Shown: positions 11,644-21,956 of the stretch, piece by piece | Position numbering within the stretch: position 1 is the stretch's first letter | Layout of the letters: the number at the start of each line of letters is the position of its first letter | Assembly (NCBI GenBank): GCA_008638375.1 | Contig: CM018043.1 | Span: 37,151,396-37,215,395 of the forward strand | Source: Nyssa sinensis | Taxonomy: Eukaryota; Streptophyta; Magnoliopsida; Cornales; Nyssaceae | Direction of reading: 5' to 3' | Length of the DNA stretch: 64,000 bases | Position numbers and translations under genes: made by a program | The notes under the pieces: generated by a model | The model's input: the letters and a program-made list of their open reading frames with translations, nothing else | The model's database searches: none | What the model was told of the DNA's origin: nothing

Positions 11644-14600
11644 TGTCACATCCCCCTTACCCACCCTGTGCGGATTAGGGGCATGCAACCGGCCAGTTAG
11701 GCACCCATCGGTTTTTTTTTTTTTTTTAAATCAAAATGCCGACGGTAATCCTAACCACAGGCCATTCATCAGTAACATCCAAGTACAATGCATTCAATTA
11801 ATATAAGTTGCAGCGGAACTAAGGGAATGCATAACACCTTGGCAGAGCCATTAATACATCCATGGTTAACTATTACATCATTGTCCTACAAAAGATACGA
11901 GTCTTAGGTTTCAGTACATCATATTCAAAAATGGAGTTAGGTACAAAAATGGTTAATTCATGGATTCTTCAAAATAGTGCTTCGGGTCTCCAACCCGCTA
12001 ATCCCGATCGCTGGGTCCCTCACCTGAAAAATGTTAGGGAAGGGGTGAGCTTTAAAAAGCCCAGTGAGTAACACGGGTCCCCTGTCATGGGTTTCAAACC
12101 ATTGTTGTTTATAAAACAGGTGGTCGGATCAGACATTTCAGAGGATATAGTTAAATCCGTATATTTGAACAATATTTAAAACAAGAATACAGTCAAAACA
12201 TCATAGCAACAGAACAGTTCAATAATGAGGGGAGCAGAACAGTATAACAGGATAACAGTACAGTATGCACACTTTAAATAGTGCAATATGCTCATACAGT
12301 GTTCAAGACTGAATTTGGTACCATGAGTCAGTTGTTCTTTTAGTAAAAACAAGGATAATTTCATTTCAATACGGAACAGTGAAATCGGACAGGGTAAAAA
12401 TATAGTCATGCATTGAGTAAAAGCATGGAAGACAGTATATCAGTAGGAACAGTACATTACAGTATAAAAAATACAATAACTAGACGGTGTACTTATACAC
12501 CAATTCAGGAGTCTAGGTTACTCACCTTGTGCGGTAACGGGACTTAACTGAGAAGCCTTTCTCTTCTTCTTTTCCTTCTTTATCCTAGAAAATTTAGGAA
12601 CATTTCGTAAATCTCACATGAATCTTAACTTGGTTTATTTAAAATTCAACCTGAGTTAGACTATCTCGCTGTCTATGTGTTTTTATGATAACTGAAATTC
12701 ACCTTTGCACCCACTCTTTCAGGGTTTCCGTGTCGTCCTGTTTCTTTAGTTTAGCCTCCGCGACCATTGCCTTGGTACGCATCTTGTATATAAACGGTCG
12801 AACGGAGACTACCTCGGTTGTTTTGGCTATCCTTACGTTCCGTTCGATAATCTTTTGTTGCCATAAGAGTTGTTGCATGAACTCCTGTTGCTTCTTGTCA
12901 GCTAGTCTTTCGGCTTTAGACATAATGGTAAATTTCTTGTTTTTCCCTTCCATGACTGGCTTGAGTTTTTAACCTATAGCATGATCCCAAGAAGTCAGGA
13001 TGTGTACTACCTCTAGGCAATCCGGTTATGAAATTATTTAAGCTTTCATTGGTTAGTTCTTAGTTCATTCGGATGTTATCTAACTTGATACAGGGTTAGG
13101 GGTATTTTGGTCATTTCACAGTTGTGAAGTTTCGACTCCGATTCGTCATCCAATCACGTGTATAGTCCCTTACGTGTCAGGGTTTCTATTGTTTTCAGTT
13201 TCGTCTCAATCGGACGTTGTTTGGGTTCTAAACAGTGTCAGGGGCAATTAGGTAATTTCGTGTGTTGTATTTTTCGGCACTTTATCTACTAATACGGACC
13301 TCACCGTTGAGTCCGGAATGTCTGACATAGTCAAAATAGACTATCTTTTAGTTGTATTTGGGTTCGAGTATCATCAGGGGTAGTATGGTCATTTACTCCT
13401 ACGTGTTTGTATTTTTCGGGACTTAATTTCCCAAATCGGACTCCACCATTGAGTCCGGAATGATTGAAATAGTGAAAATACACTATTCGTTTGACTTATT
13501 TGGACTTCATTTGACCTATTTATGACCTAGGGGTAATTTGGTCATTTTTATTTAATTAATAAATTAATTAATTAAATAATTTAATTTATTATTTATTAAA
13601 TTATCAGGGGTATAAATGAATTAAAACATCAGAAACTGGGCCACAGTGTAATATTCAGAACTGTTGGGGGTTGGTTTGCAATTTTCCAAAAGGTTTGAAC
13701 TGAACTAAAGGGTTCAGTCCTTAAGCAATTGAACCGGACCGGTCCAATCCGGTTCTAACCGGTTCAGGGTAATGTGCTGACGTCAGGATGACGTCAGCCC
13801 TACAATTTAAATTTAAATTTAACAGCAATAAAACGACGCAGTTTTAAGTTCGGTTTATACCCGTTTTTTATTCGGGTCGGGGTCCGACCCGAAGACCCGA
13901 TCCATGACCCGTTACTGTTCATCGTCCCCACCCGTATAGGGCTACTGTTGCCCTAGAAATTTCAGAAATTTCTCCTTCGATTTCGTGGGGTTTTAAGCGA
14001 CGATTCTTACTAGTTTTTGTTCTAAAATGTTTCTGGGAGTGGTAGCATTCATTTGGCATCGATTTCAAGCATCAAACGCATCAATGTGGGACTGTTCTAG
14101 CCGATTATCGTGGGATGTTACAGTCAGTTCGTACTGCCTCATTTCTTCACCATTTTGCATGAGGTTTCATCCTCTGCAACCCTTACAACATGAGCTTCAA
14201 TTCCCAACTCATCAATCTCGGTTTAGGGGTCAGATTTAAATATTCGGTTTTTGGGCCGAGAAGAATAGCCTCGGTTTTGAGGGCTTAGACCTAGGTCTCT
14301 AGGTCGTGTATAGTGTTTTTCAGGGTCCTAGGAGGGTCCATTTCATGTTTTGATCATCCAAAGTTCGGTTGGTTGAGGTCGGATCAAACCTGCAACCTCA
14401 AGGTCCATCAATGGCGGTTGCTACGGGTTTGGGTTTTTGGGGCAGTTCTGATGGTCCAAATGTTCACAATCGATCCAGATTTTATTGTCTAACTATGTTA
14501 CATGCAATAATAGTCCCAAAAACATCAAAACAGTAGCCGAAATTTCCAAAGAGAAGTTCAAAGTTTTGGATGGCTTACCTTCAAACAGTGGTCTCCTCAC

Positions 14601-15433
14601 TGGTTTGTGTTCAAACAGAAGCTCCAACAAGTTGGCTTGATCCCTCCGTGCACTCCCAGACCTTAGCTTCCTTCTATTGCTTCTTCAATGGCCAAACTCA
14701 CACACAAGGTCTCACTTTCTCTCTCTAGATTCTCTCCCTTTCTCTCTAACCCACACTCTCTCTAAAACAGTAAACTAAACCCTCAATACAGATCTGGTCT
14801 CATGCATATAGGGAGACACACATATCTCACATTTTCTCTTAACCTTCCATCTTCCCACATGCATGATTGCATTGCATGAAATCTGGTTAGAAGAGAGGTT
14901 TAATCATGAACTATAGGCATGATGGCTAGGGCTTAGGGTGATGCATGCTGAGGTGTTGCATGCTTGTCCATTGGCCACTTTGGGGAGAGGCCAAATCAGA
15001 TTTATACTTATATACATATCTTTGTACATATATACACAAAAGTGTTCCTAGCCTAGGTGGTAATTTTTTGGTAAACCAAATTTTGCCTAGTTTGGTCAAG
15101 GGATCAAATCCTCTTGGCCACATTTTTGGTCTTTTTCCCATATTTCGGGCTTAGGCCCTGTTTGGCTGCGCATTAATGCCGTTTCACTGTTTTCTTCCTA
15201 ACTTTCATTCTGTAGCTTATTTTTCGACGCGGTTTCTTTCAGTCAACTCCTAGTTAGGTTAGCTTCAGTGTCTGAGGGTTCAGTGACAGTAATCAGTTTC
15301 TCAGAATTTTTAACATTTGCTAACATGGGTTTGATCAGTATTAAACAGTTGAATTTAAACAGTTAAATGCCAGATCAGATTTCAAGAAGAGTTTTTCATT
15401 ACATAATTTAATAATTAAGTCTGGGGTGTTACA
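11644..15433 (-). repeat. 5' LTR of the Tekay element
   Basis: 3790-bp LTR, uninterrupted, starting TGTCACATCC and ending GGTGTTACA on the plus strand. It carries the empty site CCTTG of the solo LTR nested in its partner, a paired TGACGTCA site (13778-13796), an AT-rich stretch (about 13550-13605) and a tRNA-like module (15049-15111). As the 5' LTR it would hold the element promoter on the minus strand. Inside it lie several diverged copies of a block containing GAGTCCGGAATG, spaced roughly 130-170 bp (13255-13560). Confidence 0.95.
12699..12953 (-). other. 84-codon open frame inside LTR, unknown
   Basis: A Lys/Glu/Gln-rich frame on the element's sense strand, present with the same amino acid sequence in both LTRs (also 4163-4417). 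It looks helical (EFMQQLLWQQKIIER) but matches no family I recognise. The LTRs differ by under 1%, so identity over 255 bp is not evidence of selection. It may be a chance frame or an old captured fragment. Confidence 0.2.
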
Positions 15434-16429
15434 ATCGTGATTTAATTGAATGCCGAATTTGTGCTTAGTGACAATATCCATCTGATGCTTTCTGAGTTGG
15501 CAGGATCTCTAGGTCGATTGACAGGACCTATGGGTCGATTGACAGGACCTTCGAGTCAATTGATAGGACCTATGGGTCGATTGACAAGACCTACTGGTCG
15601 ATTGATAGGACCTACGGAGCGAGTCCATGAACAGACATATGGAAATGAGGGTGTTTTTACGCATGGAGTTATGAGGGCATATTATATGCATTGAGGTTAA
15701 ATGGGGTATATCGGGCCCCAAAAGACCGAGGGTCTGCCAACTAAAGTAAATGCATCACTTATGATTGACTAATATGTTTATGTTTATTGGATTCATAGGA
15801 TGTTTCCATTCCCTATGAATAGTTCTATGTTGATAGTTCATTCATTGATTGTACTTGATTGTGACTGATTTATTGTGGTAGTATTCTTATGTTGACTGAA
15901 TGTTATTAAGCTTTTCATGTTCATGCTACACCACTACTCATGCTTAATTATTCTAACTTACTATTCATTAGTTATTGTGGCATTTTACCATTAACTGCAA
16001 TTGATTTCATGATTGGCTATCATGTTCACCCTATGAGTTCATATTTTTTTATGTTAACCTTAACCCATGTCAGAGATGGGCTTTTACTAACTGAGCTTTG
16101 TTAGCTCGCCCCACTTACTTATTTTTCAAGTGAGAATGCCGCAGGACCACAGTAGGAGTCCAAGAGCATAGGGGGACAGTTTAAGGAATATGTTAGAACT
16201 GATGTGGTCTCTCCCATGTACTCACCACCTAAGAGTGGCATTATATTAACTTATTTCGATTTACATTTTTTAGTTGTCAAACAATATTGGATTAAGACTT
16301 TCACTAATTTATTGTTAAGTTTACATTATATGTTGTTGTCATGGTTACAAAGAACGAAAAAAGTAGGGACGACCATTGGGTCTACCCCGCGACACGAGAT
16401 CTACATACGGTGGGTTTCGGGTCGTGACA
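15434..16429 (+). mobile_element. Right-hand fragment of an older plus-strand gypsy LTR
   Basis: Begins abruptly at the end of the Tekay 5' LTR and ends GGTTTCGGGTCGTGACA, the same terminus as the LTR ending at 60490. It shares with that LTR the order of conserved blocks (GTGCTTAGTGACA near 15468, compare GTGCTCAGTCACA near 59638). The Tekay element therefore landed inside this LTR, and the other half lies left of the window. It holds a 21-bp tandem array at 15502-15616. Nothing coding. Confidence 0.8.
15502..15616. repeat. 21-bp tandem repeat, about five copies
   Basis: Units of GGTCGATTGACAGGACCTAT plus one base start near 15512, 15533, 15554, 15575 and 15596. Because 21 is a multiple of three, it reads as an imperfect heptapeptide repeat MGRLTGP inside a chance open frame (15446-15694). 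It is part of the LTR fragment; comparable short arrays are a usual source of LTR length change. Confidence 0.85.
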
Positions 16430-17329
16430 CTAATGGTAAAATGTTTTATGAAGATAAACAAAAAAAGTGTGATGTTAAAAGAAAAAAAATGACTCATCAC
16501 AGAGGCATTTCAAGCAGTTGAGAGAGATTGTCCAATTCTAATTCAAGACGACCACATTCTAATTCAAGTCAACAACAACATTTAGAGTGCAAGGAGAAGA
16601 AATAAGAACCCATGAAAAATGACAAAATTATTAAAAAAAATTCAAGAAAAGAGAAGAAAATTTGAGAAAAAATTATATTTTCCCTCTACTACTTCAGTTA
16701 ATTTCAATATATTTTTTTTTTTTAGCACTACAATTAAACATAAAGAAGTATGTTTTATTTAAATTAAGTTAATTTTTCTTTGAGCTTCAATTACCCATTC
16801 AATTTTGTAGCAATTTAATTTTGTTGTGCTTTAAAGTGTCCTATTAATTTTTTACATTATTAAATAATTAGGAGTTATATAATAATCAACTTAAATTACA
16901 TGCATCCTAATAGTTAGAAAAAATTTTCATATGTTGCAGGTTATTAGACTAGTATATATAAGAGATAAATCAAGAGAGAGTATTATAAATTTAAATAGTT
17001 TTTATGTAGAAAGTTTAAAAAGTGATGGACATTAGATGTAAGAAAAAAAAAAGATATAAACAATATGTTTGAGATTTGTTGTGGTAGTGACATGGTTATC
17101 ATTGGTGGAGATTATAATGTTATTAGGACATGCCGATGATATTTACAATGATCAGCAAGTAGTCTTTTCCTTCTTTTTTATTTCTCTCATTCTTTCTATT
17201 GTTGAGTATTTTTTTTTTTAATTTTATTTCTTATCCCATGAAGGATGATAAAATAAAATTTTCACAACCCTAACCCAGAGGGCCTAACCAGAGGGTCATC
17301 TGAACCCAAAAGGGAAGGTAAGTGGACTA
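16430..17329. other. AT-rich spacer, no gene seen
   Basis: About 900 bp between the LTR fragment and the copia element. AT-rich with short A and T runs; no convincing coding frame, RNA gene or repeat border recognised. Confidence 0.6.
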
Positions 17330-17550
17330 TGTTAAACCATTTTGACCTAATCTTTATTGTACATTATTTTAGGCTTTTCTTTAGGCTTAAGTTATATTCT
17401 TTCCTTCTAAGATCTTCTTTAGCCTTAAGTTACATACTTTTCATATTGGATTTTCTTTAACCTTATATATTTTCTTAAAATACATTTTTTGTACAGGTAT
17501 ATATTTACCTCTGATTAAGAGAATAATACATAGGAAAAATATTCCTTTCA
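17330..17550 (+). repeat. 5' LTR of the copia element
   Basis: Starts TGTTAAACC and ends ATTCCTTTCA. It contains internal near-repeats of a TTTCTTTAGCCTTAAGTTA block. The primer-binding site follows immediately. Confidence 0.92.
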
Positions 17551-17561
17551 TGGTATCAGCC
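17551..17561 (+). other. Primer-binding site, initiator-Met tRNA
   Basis: TGGTATCAGCC directly abuts the 5' LTR end and matches the initiator-Met primer site over its first nine bases (TGGTATCAG). Confidence 0.85.
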
Positions 17562-17680
17562 TAACTTACGATATTTTCTCTCCATCTTCCTCTTCCTCTT
17601 CCTCTCCCTCTCCTTATGGTCTACCGTGGTTCCTTTCTAGCACTAGAACTAGTCTATTGCCTACCTTTGCCATCTCTACC

Positions 17681-18445
17681 ATGTCAACCACCTCTACAGT
17701 TAATTCAACTCTCTTCACCACCACACCTGTTGCCAACACCACCATTTCCATAGCCACCATTACCAATCTAGTTACCATCAAGCTTACCGATGATAATTTC
17801 CTTCTCTGGTCTCATCAGATCGAAGCATTTATGTACAATCAAAACCTTTTACGCTTCATTGATGGCTCTCTTCCCTGTCCCACTACTAATCCAGATCGTT
17901 CTTTCTGGCTCCGAACTAATAAAACTCTTGTTAGTATTATTTTTGCCACCCTTTTTGAGCCTATGCTTGCTTCTATCATTGGTTGTGTTATTTTCTAGAT
18001 TCTCACTCATGAGCACTTTTCATAGAAGTCTATTGTTAACTCTTCACTTTATCATAAATGTCTCAGTGGCCTGTCTCATGGTACCTGTCCCATCTCTGAA
18101 TATCTCTAGGAAGCCAAAATAATTGTTGATGCCCTCGATGCCATTGGTGAGCTAATCTCTAACAAGGATCTCATTCATTCTCGCCTGCTCAACGTTGAGG
18201 CTTGCCACAAAACTTTGGCTCAGCCTACTCCTTTTGCCTTTCTAGCCTTTCAAACACCTACTCCCTCTTTCACCAACTTTGGTCCTCGGAATAACAATCG
18301 GAATAAAGTGAAGAAATACAATGGTCATAACAATCAACCACGCATAGACACAACTAGTATTCTTGGCTCCTCTCTGGCCCCGAACCCTTGTCAGCTCTGT
18401 TTTGGTTTTGGACATGGTGCTCATTCTTGTCCATGGCTGCCTTAA
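17681..18445 (+). pseudogene. Copia gag remnant
   Basis: The N-terminal part has the Thr/Ser-rich leader and the LTDDNFLLWSHQIEAF motif of copia gag (UBN2/gag_3 type), then a stop near 17997 (TAG). After a frame change the end carries a zinc knuckle CQLCFGFGHGAHSC near 18390-18432. The preserved order shows it is one gag gene, broken by stops and shifts. The ATG at 17681 (MSTTST) lies 130 bp after the primer site and is a plausible original start. Confidence 0.8.
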
Positions 18446-18839
18446 TTTCCACACCTACCTGTGCCAAATTTTTTGCACTCCGTATTTGTCGGTTTTCAGA
18501 TTGCCTCAATTATACCTCCATAGGCTTATCATTCTAGCTCTTCTCCCAGTTACTTTCCATAACCATCTTATGATCATGCTTGGTATCTAGACACTAGTGT
18601 GTCAACACATATGATTGGCAATCCCGCTCTTCTTTAACAATGCTTTCCATATACTAGGCCAGATTATGTTCTTTTTAGCAATGGTGATCAACTTTCTATC
18701 TCTTATACAAGTAATATGGAACTCCCAATTGGCTTTTCATCCTTTTGTCTCAATAATGTCTATGCTATACCCTCCATGCATAAAAATTTGTTACCCATAT
18801 ATTGCTCAATTTTGTTAAGATAATCATATTTTGTGTGCC

Positions 18840-21720
18840 TTCCTATCTTTATATGTCATTTCTATATCTTTGACTTGACTATTGGTTCTCTCCTCTATCA
18901 GGGCCTATGTAAGGACGGTCTCTACAAGCTTCCTTCACTCCCTCCCCAGTTTCCAGGATCTTTCCGCTTCTCTTCAGTCGTCACACTTATGGCACTATAA
19001 ATTAAGACATCCTTCAAGTAAAGTTATGTTATTTTTGGGTTCCAATAAATTATTGTCATCTGAATTTGCATTTAAGAAATCTTTTTGTAAAGGCCATGCC
19101 TTGGGTAAATCCACACACCTACCATTTCAGATATCCAATGAAATCAATATTATTTCTCCTTTTAATCTTGCTAATTCTAATGTATGGAAATCCCCTCACA
19201 CTTTTGTTTCTGGTTATAAATATATGTGCTTTTTACAAACCACTATACTTATTTTACCTAGTTATATTTTATGAGATGAAAATTTGAGATTTTTTTATCA
19301 TTTCAAGAATATCTTGGCCTATATTAAGACTCAGTTTTCTTCTGTTTTCCAACAATTTCAAAGTGATGGAAGTGGTGAGTACAATAGTGATCCCTTTTAT
19401 GAACTACGTTCCACTTTTGGGATTCACCATTGCCTTTCCTACCCTCACACCCCTGAATAGAATGGTCTCGTTGAGCTAAAGCACCACTATATAGCCGATA
19501 TGGCTCGTACCCTTCTTCTTACTAGCCATGCCCTTCTATGTCATTGGGTTGATGCTATCTTCATTGCTGTTCACCTCATCAATCTTTTACCTTCTTATAT
19601 CCTTTAATGGTTCTCCCCATTTCTCGTCTATATGGGAAATCACCTTCCTATTCTGAGTTGCGTGTCTTTAGGTGTGCCTATTACCCCTATTTAGGGGCTT
19701 ATATGACTAACAAGCTTTTGCCAAGAACTACTGAATGTGTATTTTTAGGTTATAGCTTGCAGCATAAAGGATATAGGTGTCTTGATTGTATAACTGACAG
19801 AGTTTATCTTTCCTAACATGTTCATTTTGATGAGCAGACCTTTCCTTTTGCTACTTTATCGAGACTACGTCAGTTCGTACCTTCTAATGGGCCTTTGTTC
19901 CCATGAATTCTTCTACCCTTGACCCCATTTCCCCTTCCACTACACAGATTGTTCCTCAAAACCCACCTATTATATCCAGTTCATTTACTACCACTGCCCA
20001 TGATCCTTCTCCAACAGTCTCCTCTCAAGTTGATGGTTACTCCTTAAATCCTAACCCCTCTCCCATACTTGCTAGACACCAGATACTTATGCGTCATCAG
20101 ACTAGGACCCGTTTCCCTCGGGTTTGGACTGATGGTACAATTAGATATCCGTTTTCTCGTGCTCTTCTTGCTCATGCCTTTCTCTTTCCTAAGGAATCGA
20201 CATGTTACACACAGGGGTTCAGATTCCTGAATGGTGTCAAGCCATGGCTACTGAGTTCAATGCATTATTGAAAAATCACACTTGGACTCTAATTCCCTTT
20301 CATCCTAAACAACATGTGGTTGGTTGTAAGTGGGTTTTTAAAATCAAACACAAGTTAGATGGCTCCATTGAATGGTACAAGGCTCGTCTTATTGCTAAGG
20401 GCTTCCATCAACAACCAGACATTGATTTTGATGAGACCTTTAGTCCTGTAATAAAGCCTACAACTGTTTGTACCATTTTGAGTCGTATAGTCTTTTATGG
20501 TTGGTCCTTGAGGCAACTGGATGTGAAGAACGCATTTCTTCATAGCTTTTTGGATGAGACAGTTTTCATAAGTCAACCTCCAGGTTTTGCAAATCCTACT
20601 CGACCTAATCATATATGTTGTCTCCAAAAGGATATCTATGACCTTAAACAGGCTCCTCGGTCTTGGTTTCAACATTTGAGTAGTTTTCTATTACAATATG
20701 GATTTCTTAAATGTCATGTTGATCAGTCTATGTTTATATTCAGACGTTCTTATGATATTATGATCTTACTGCTCTATGTTGATGACATTATCTTAACTGG
20801 CAACATGCCTTCTTGCTCTCATCTTTCATTGCCACTCTTAATGTTTAATTTGAGCTCACTGATCTTGGCTCTTTGTCATGTTTTTTAGGGCTTGAGGCAT
20901 CATTCTCTAATGATGGCTTGTGTCTTTCCCAAACCAAGTACATTGTCGATCTTCTTTGTCAAAATTCTATGACTAGTTGTAAGCCTTATAGTACTCCAAT
21001 CTGTGCCAAGACACAACTCTCTCTACTTAATGGTGATCATTTATTTGATGTCACTGAGTATCGCCAGTTGGTGGGGTCCCTTTAGTATCTTAGTTTCACT
21101 TGTCTTGACATCGTCCTTGTCGTTCATCATGTTACCCAATTCATGAGTGCTCATCGCTCTTTCCATCTAATTGCTGCCAAACAGATACTCCGTTATCTTA
21201 AGGGTTCCTTAGACTTTGGTTTTTTTTTTCGCCGCTCCCCCTAGTCCCTTAACCATTAAGGCCTACTTTGATGCTGACTAAGCCAGTTGCCCTGACTTTT
21301 GTCGTTTTACTTCGGGGTTTTGTGCTTTCTTAGGTTCCAACCTGATCTCTTGGATTGCCAATAAGCAACCGACCATGTCTCGCTCCAGTGCTGAAGCCGA
21401 ATATCGATCTCTTGCTCACGTTTGGGCCGAGACTACTTGGGTGTCTCACTTTCTCCATGAGTTGTATCTTTCTACTCTCGTAACCTTACTTTGTGATAAT
21501 CTCAGCACTACATACATGGCATCTAATCCCATACTTCATGCTCGCACCAAACATATTGAGTTGGACTACCATTTTATTCGAGAACGCATACTTTTCGACT
21601 CATATCGAGTCTAGTGTGTTCCATCTTCATATCAACTCATTGATATTTTCACTAAGGGTTTATACAAATTCCACTTTCAGCTCCTACGATTCAACCTCGT
21701 CTTTCCACGACCACTGAGTT
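18840..21720 (+). pseudogene. Copia pol remnant (integrase, RT, RNase H)
   Basis: GAG_pre/integrase zinc region near 18985-19125 (LWHYKLRHPS then FCKGHALGKS). Integrase core pieces lie at 19330-19600 (FQSDGSGEY, YPHTPE followed by TAG, where intact integrases have the catalytic motif). Reverse transcriptase is at 20202-20880 (WVFKIKHKLDG, ARLIAKGFHQ, QLDVKNAFLH) with catalytic YVDD near 20777-20788. A connection part and RNase H follow at 20890-21614 (MSRSSAEAEYRSLA, ARTKHIELDYHFIR). At least four stops and several frame changes divide it. The RT segment is the longest clean part (228 codons). Confidence 0.85.
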
Positions 21721-21730
21721 TGCAGGGGAG
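21721..21730 (+). other. Polypurine tract of the copia element
   Basis: TGCAGGGGAG immediately before the 3' LTR at 21731, in the usual position for plus-strand priming. Confidence 0.75.
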
Positions 21731-21956
21731 TGTTAAACCATCTCGACCTAAACCTTATTGTAAATTATTTTAGGCTTTTCTTTATGCTTAAGTTATATTC
21801 TTTCCTTGTAAGATTTTCTTTGGCTTTAAGTTATGTAGTTTCCTTATAGGATTTTCTTTAGCCTTGAGTTATGTATTTTTTTAAAATATATTTTTTGTAC
21901 ATGTATATATTTACCTCCGATTGAGAAAATAATACACAAGAAAAATATTCCTTCCA
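21731..21956 (+). repeat. 3' LTR of the copia element
   Basis: Copy of 17330-17550 with scattered substitutions. Starts TGTTAAACC and ends ATTCCTTCCA. Confidence 0.92.

Larger units (their letters stand above)
1..15433 (-). mobile_element. Ty3/gypsy chromovirus, Tekay/Del type
   Basis: LTR retrotransposon read on the minus strand: 5' LTR at the right (11644-15433), initiator-Met primer site, gag-pol, polypurine tract, 3' LTR at the left (first about 43 bp lie outside the window). LTR ends on the plus strand are TGTCACATCC...GGTGTTACA. The internal domain is about 4.75 kb. With the nested insertion removed, the left LTR is 3747 bp, which plus 43 bp equals the 3790 bp of the right LTR. In the first 845 bp the two LTRs differ by about five substitutions plus a T-run length change, so the insertion is recent. 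The long LTRs, the chromodomain and the order PR-RT-RH-INT place it in the plant Tekay/Del chromoviruses. The target-site duplication cannot be checked because the left end is missing. Confidence 0.95.
17330..21956 (+). mobile_element. Ty1/copia retrotransposon, full length, decayed
   Basis: Two short LTRs, 17330-17550 (221 bp, TGTTAAACC...CCTTTCA) and 21731-21956 (226 bp, TGTTAAACC...CCTTCCA), enclose a 4.2-kb internal region in the copia order gag, protease, integrase, RT, RNase H. The LTRs differ at numerous positions. Flanking 5-mers are GACTA (17325-17329) and AACTA (21957-21961), a target duplication with one change. Short LTRs and a total near 4.6 kb suit the Ale/Retrofit group; that lineage call is tentative. 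Many stops and frameshifts make it non-autonomous, so it is much older than element 1. Confidence 0.93.
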
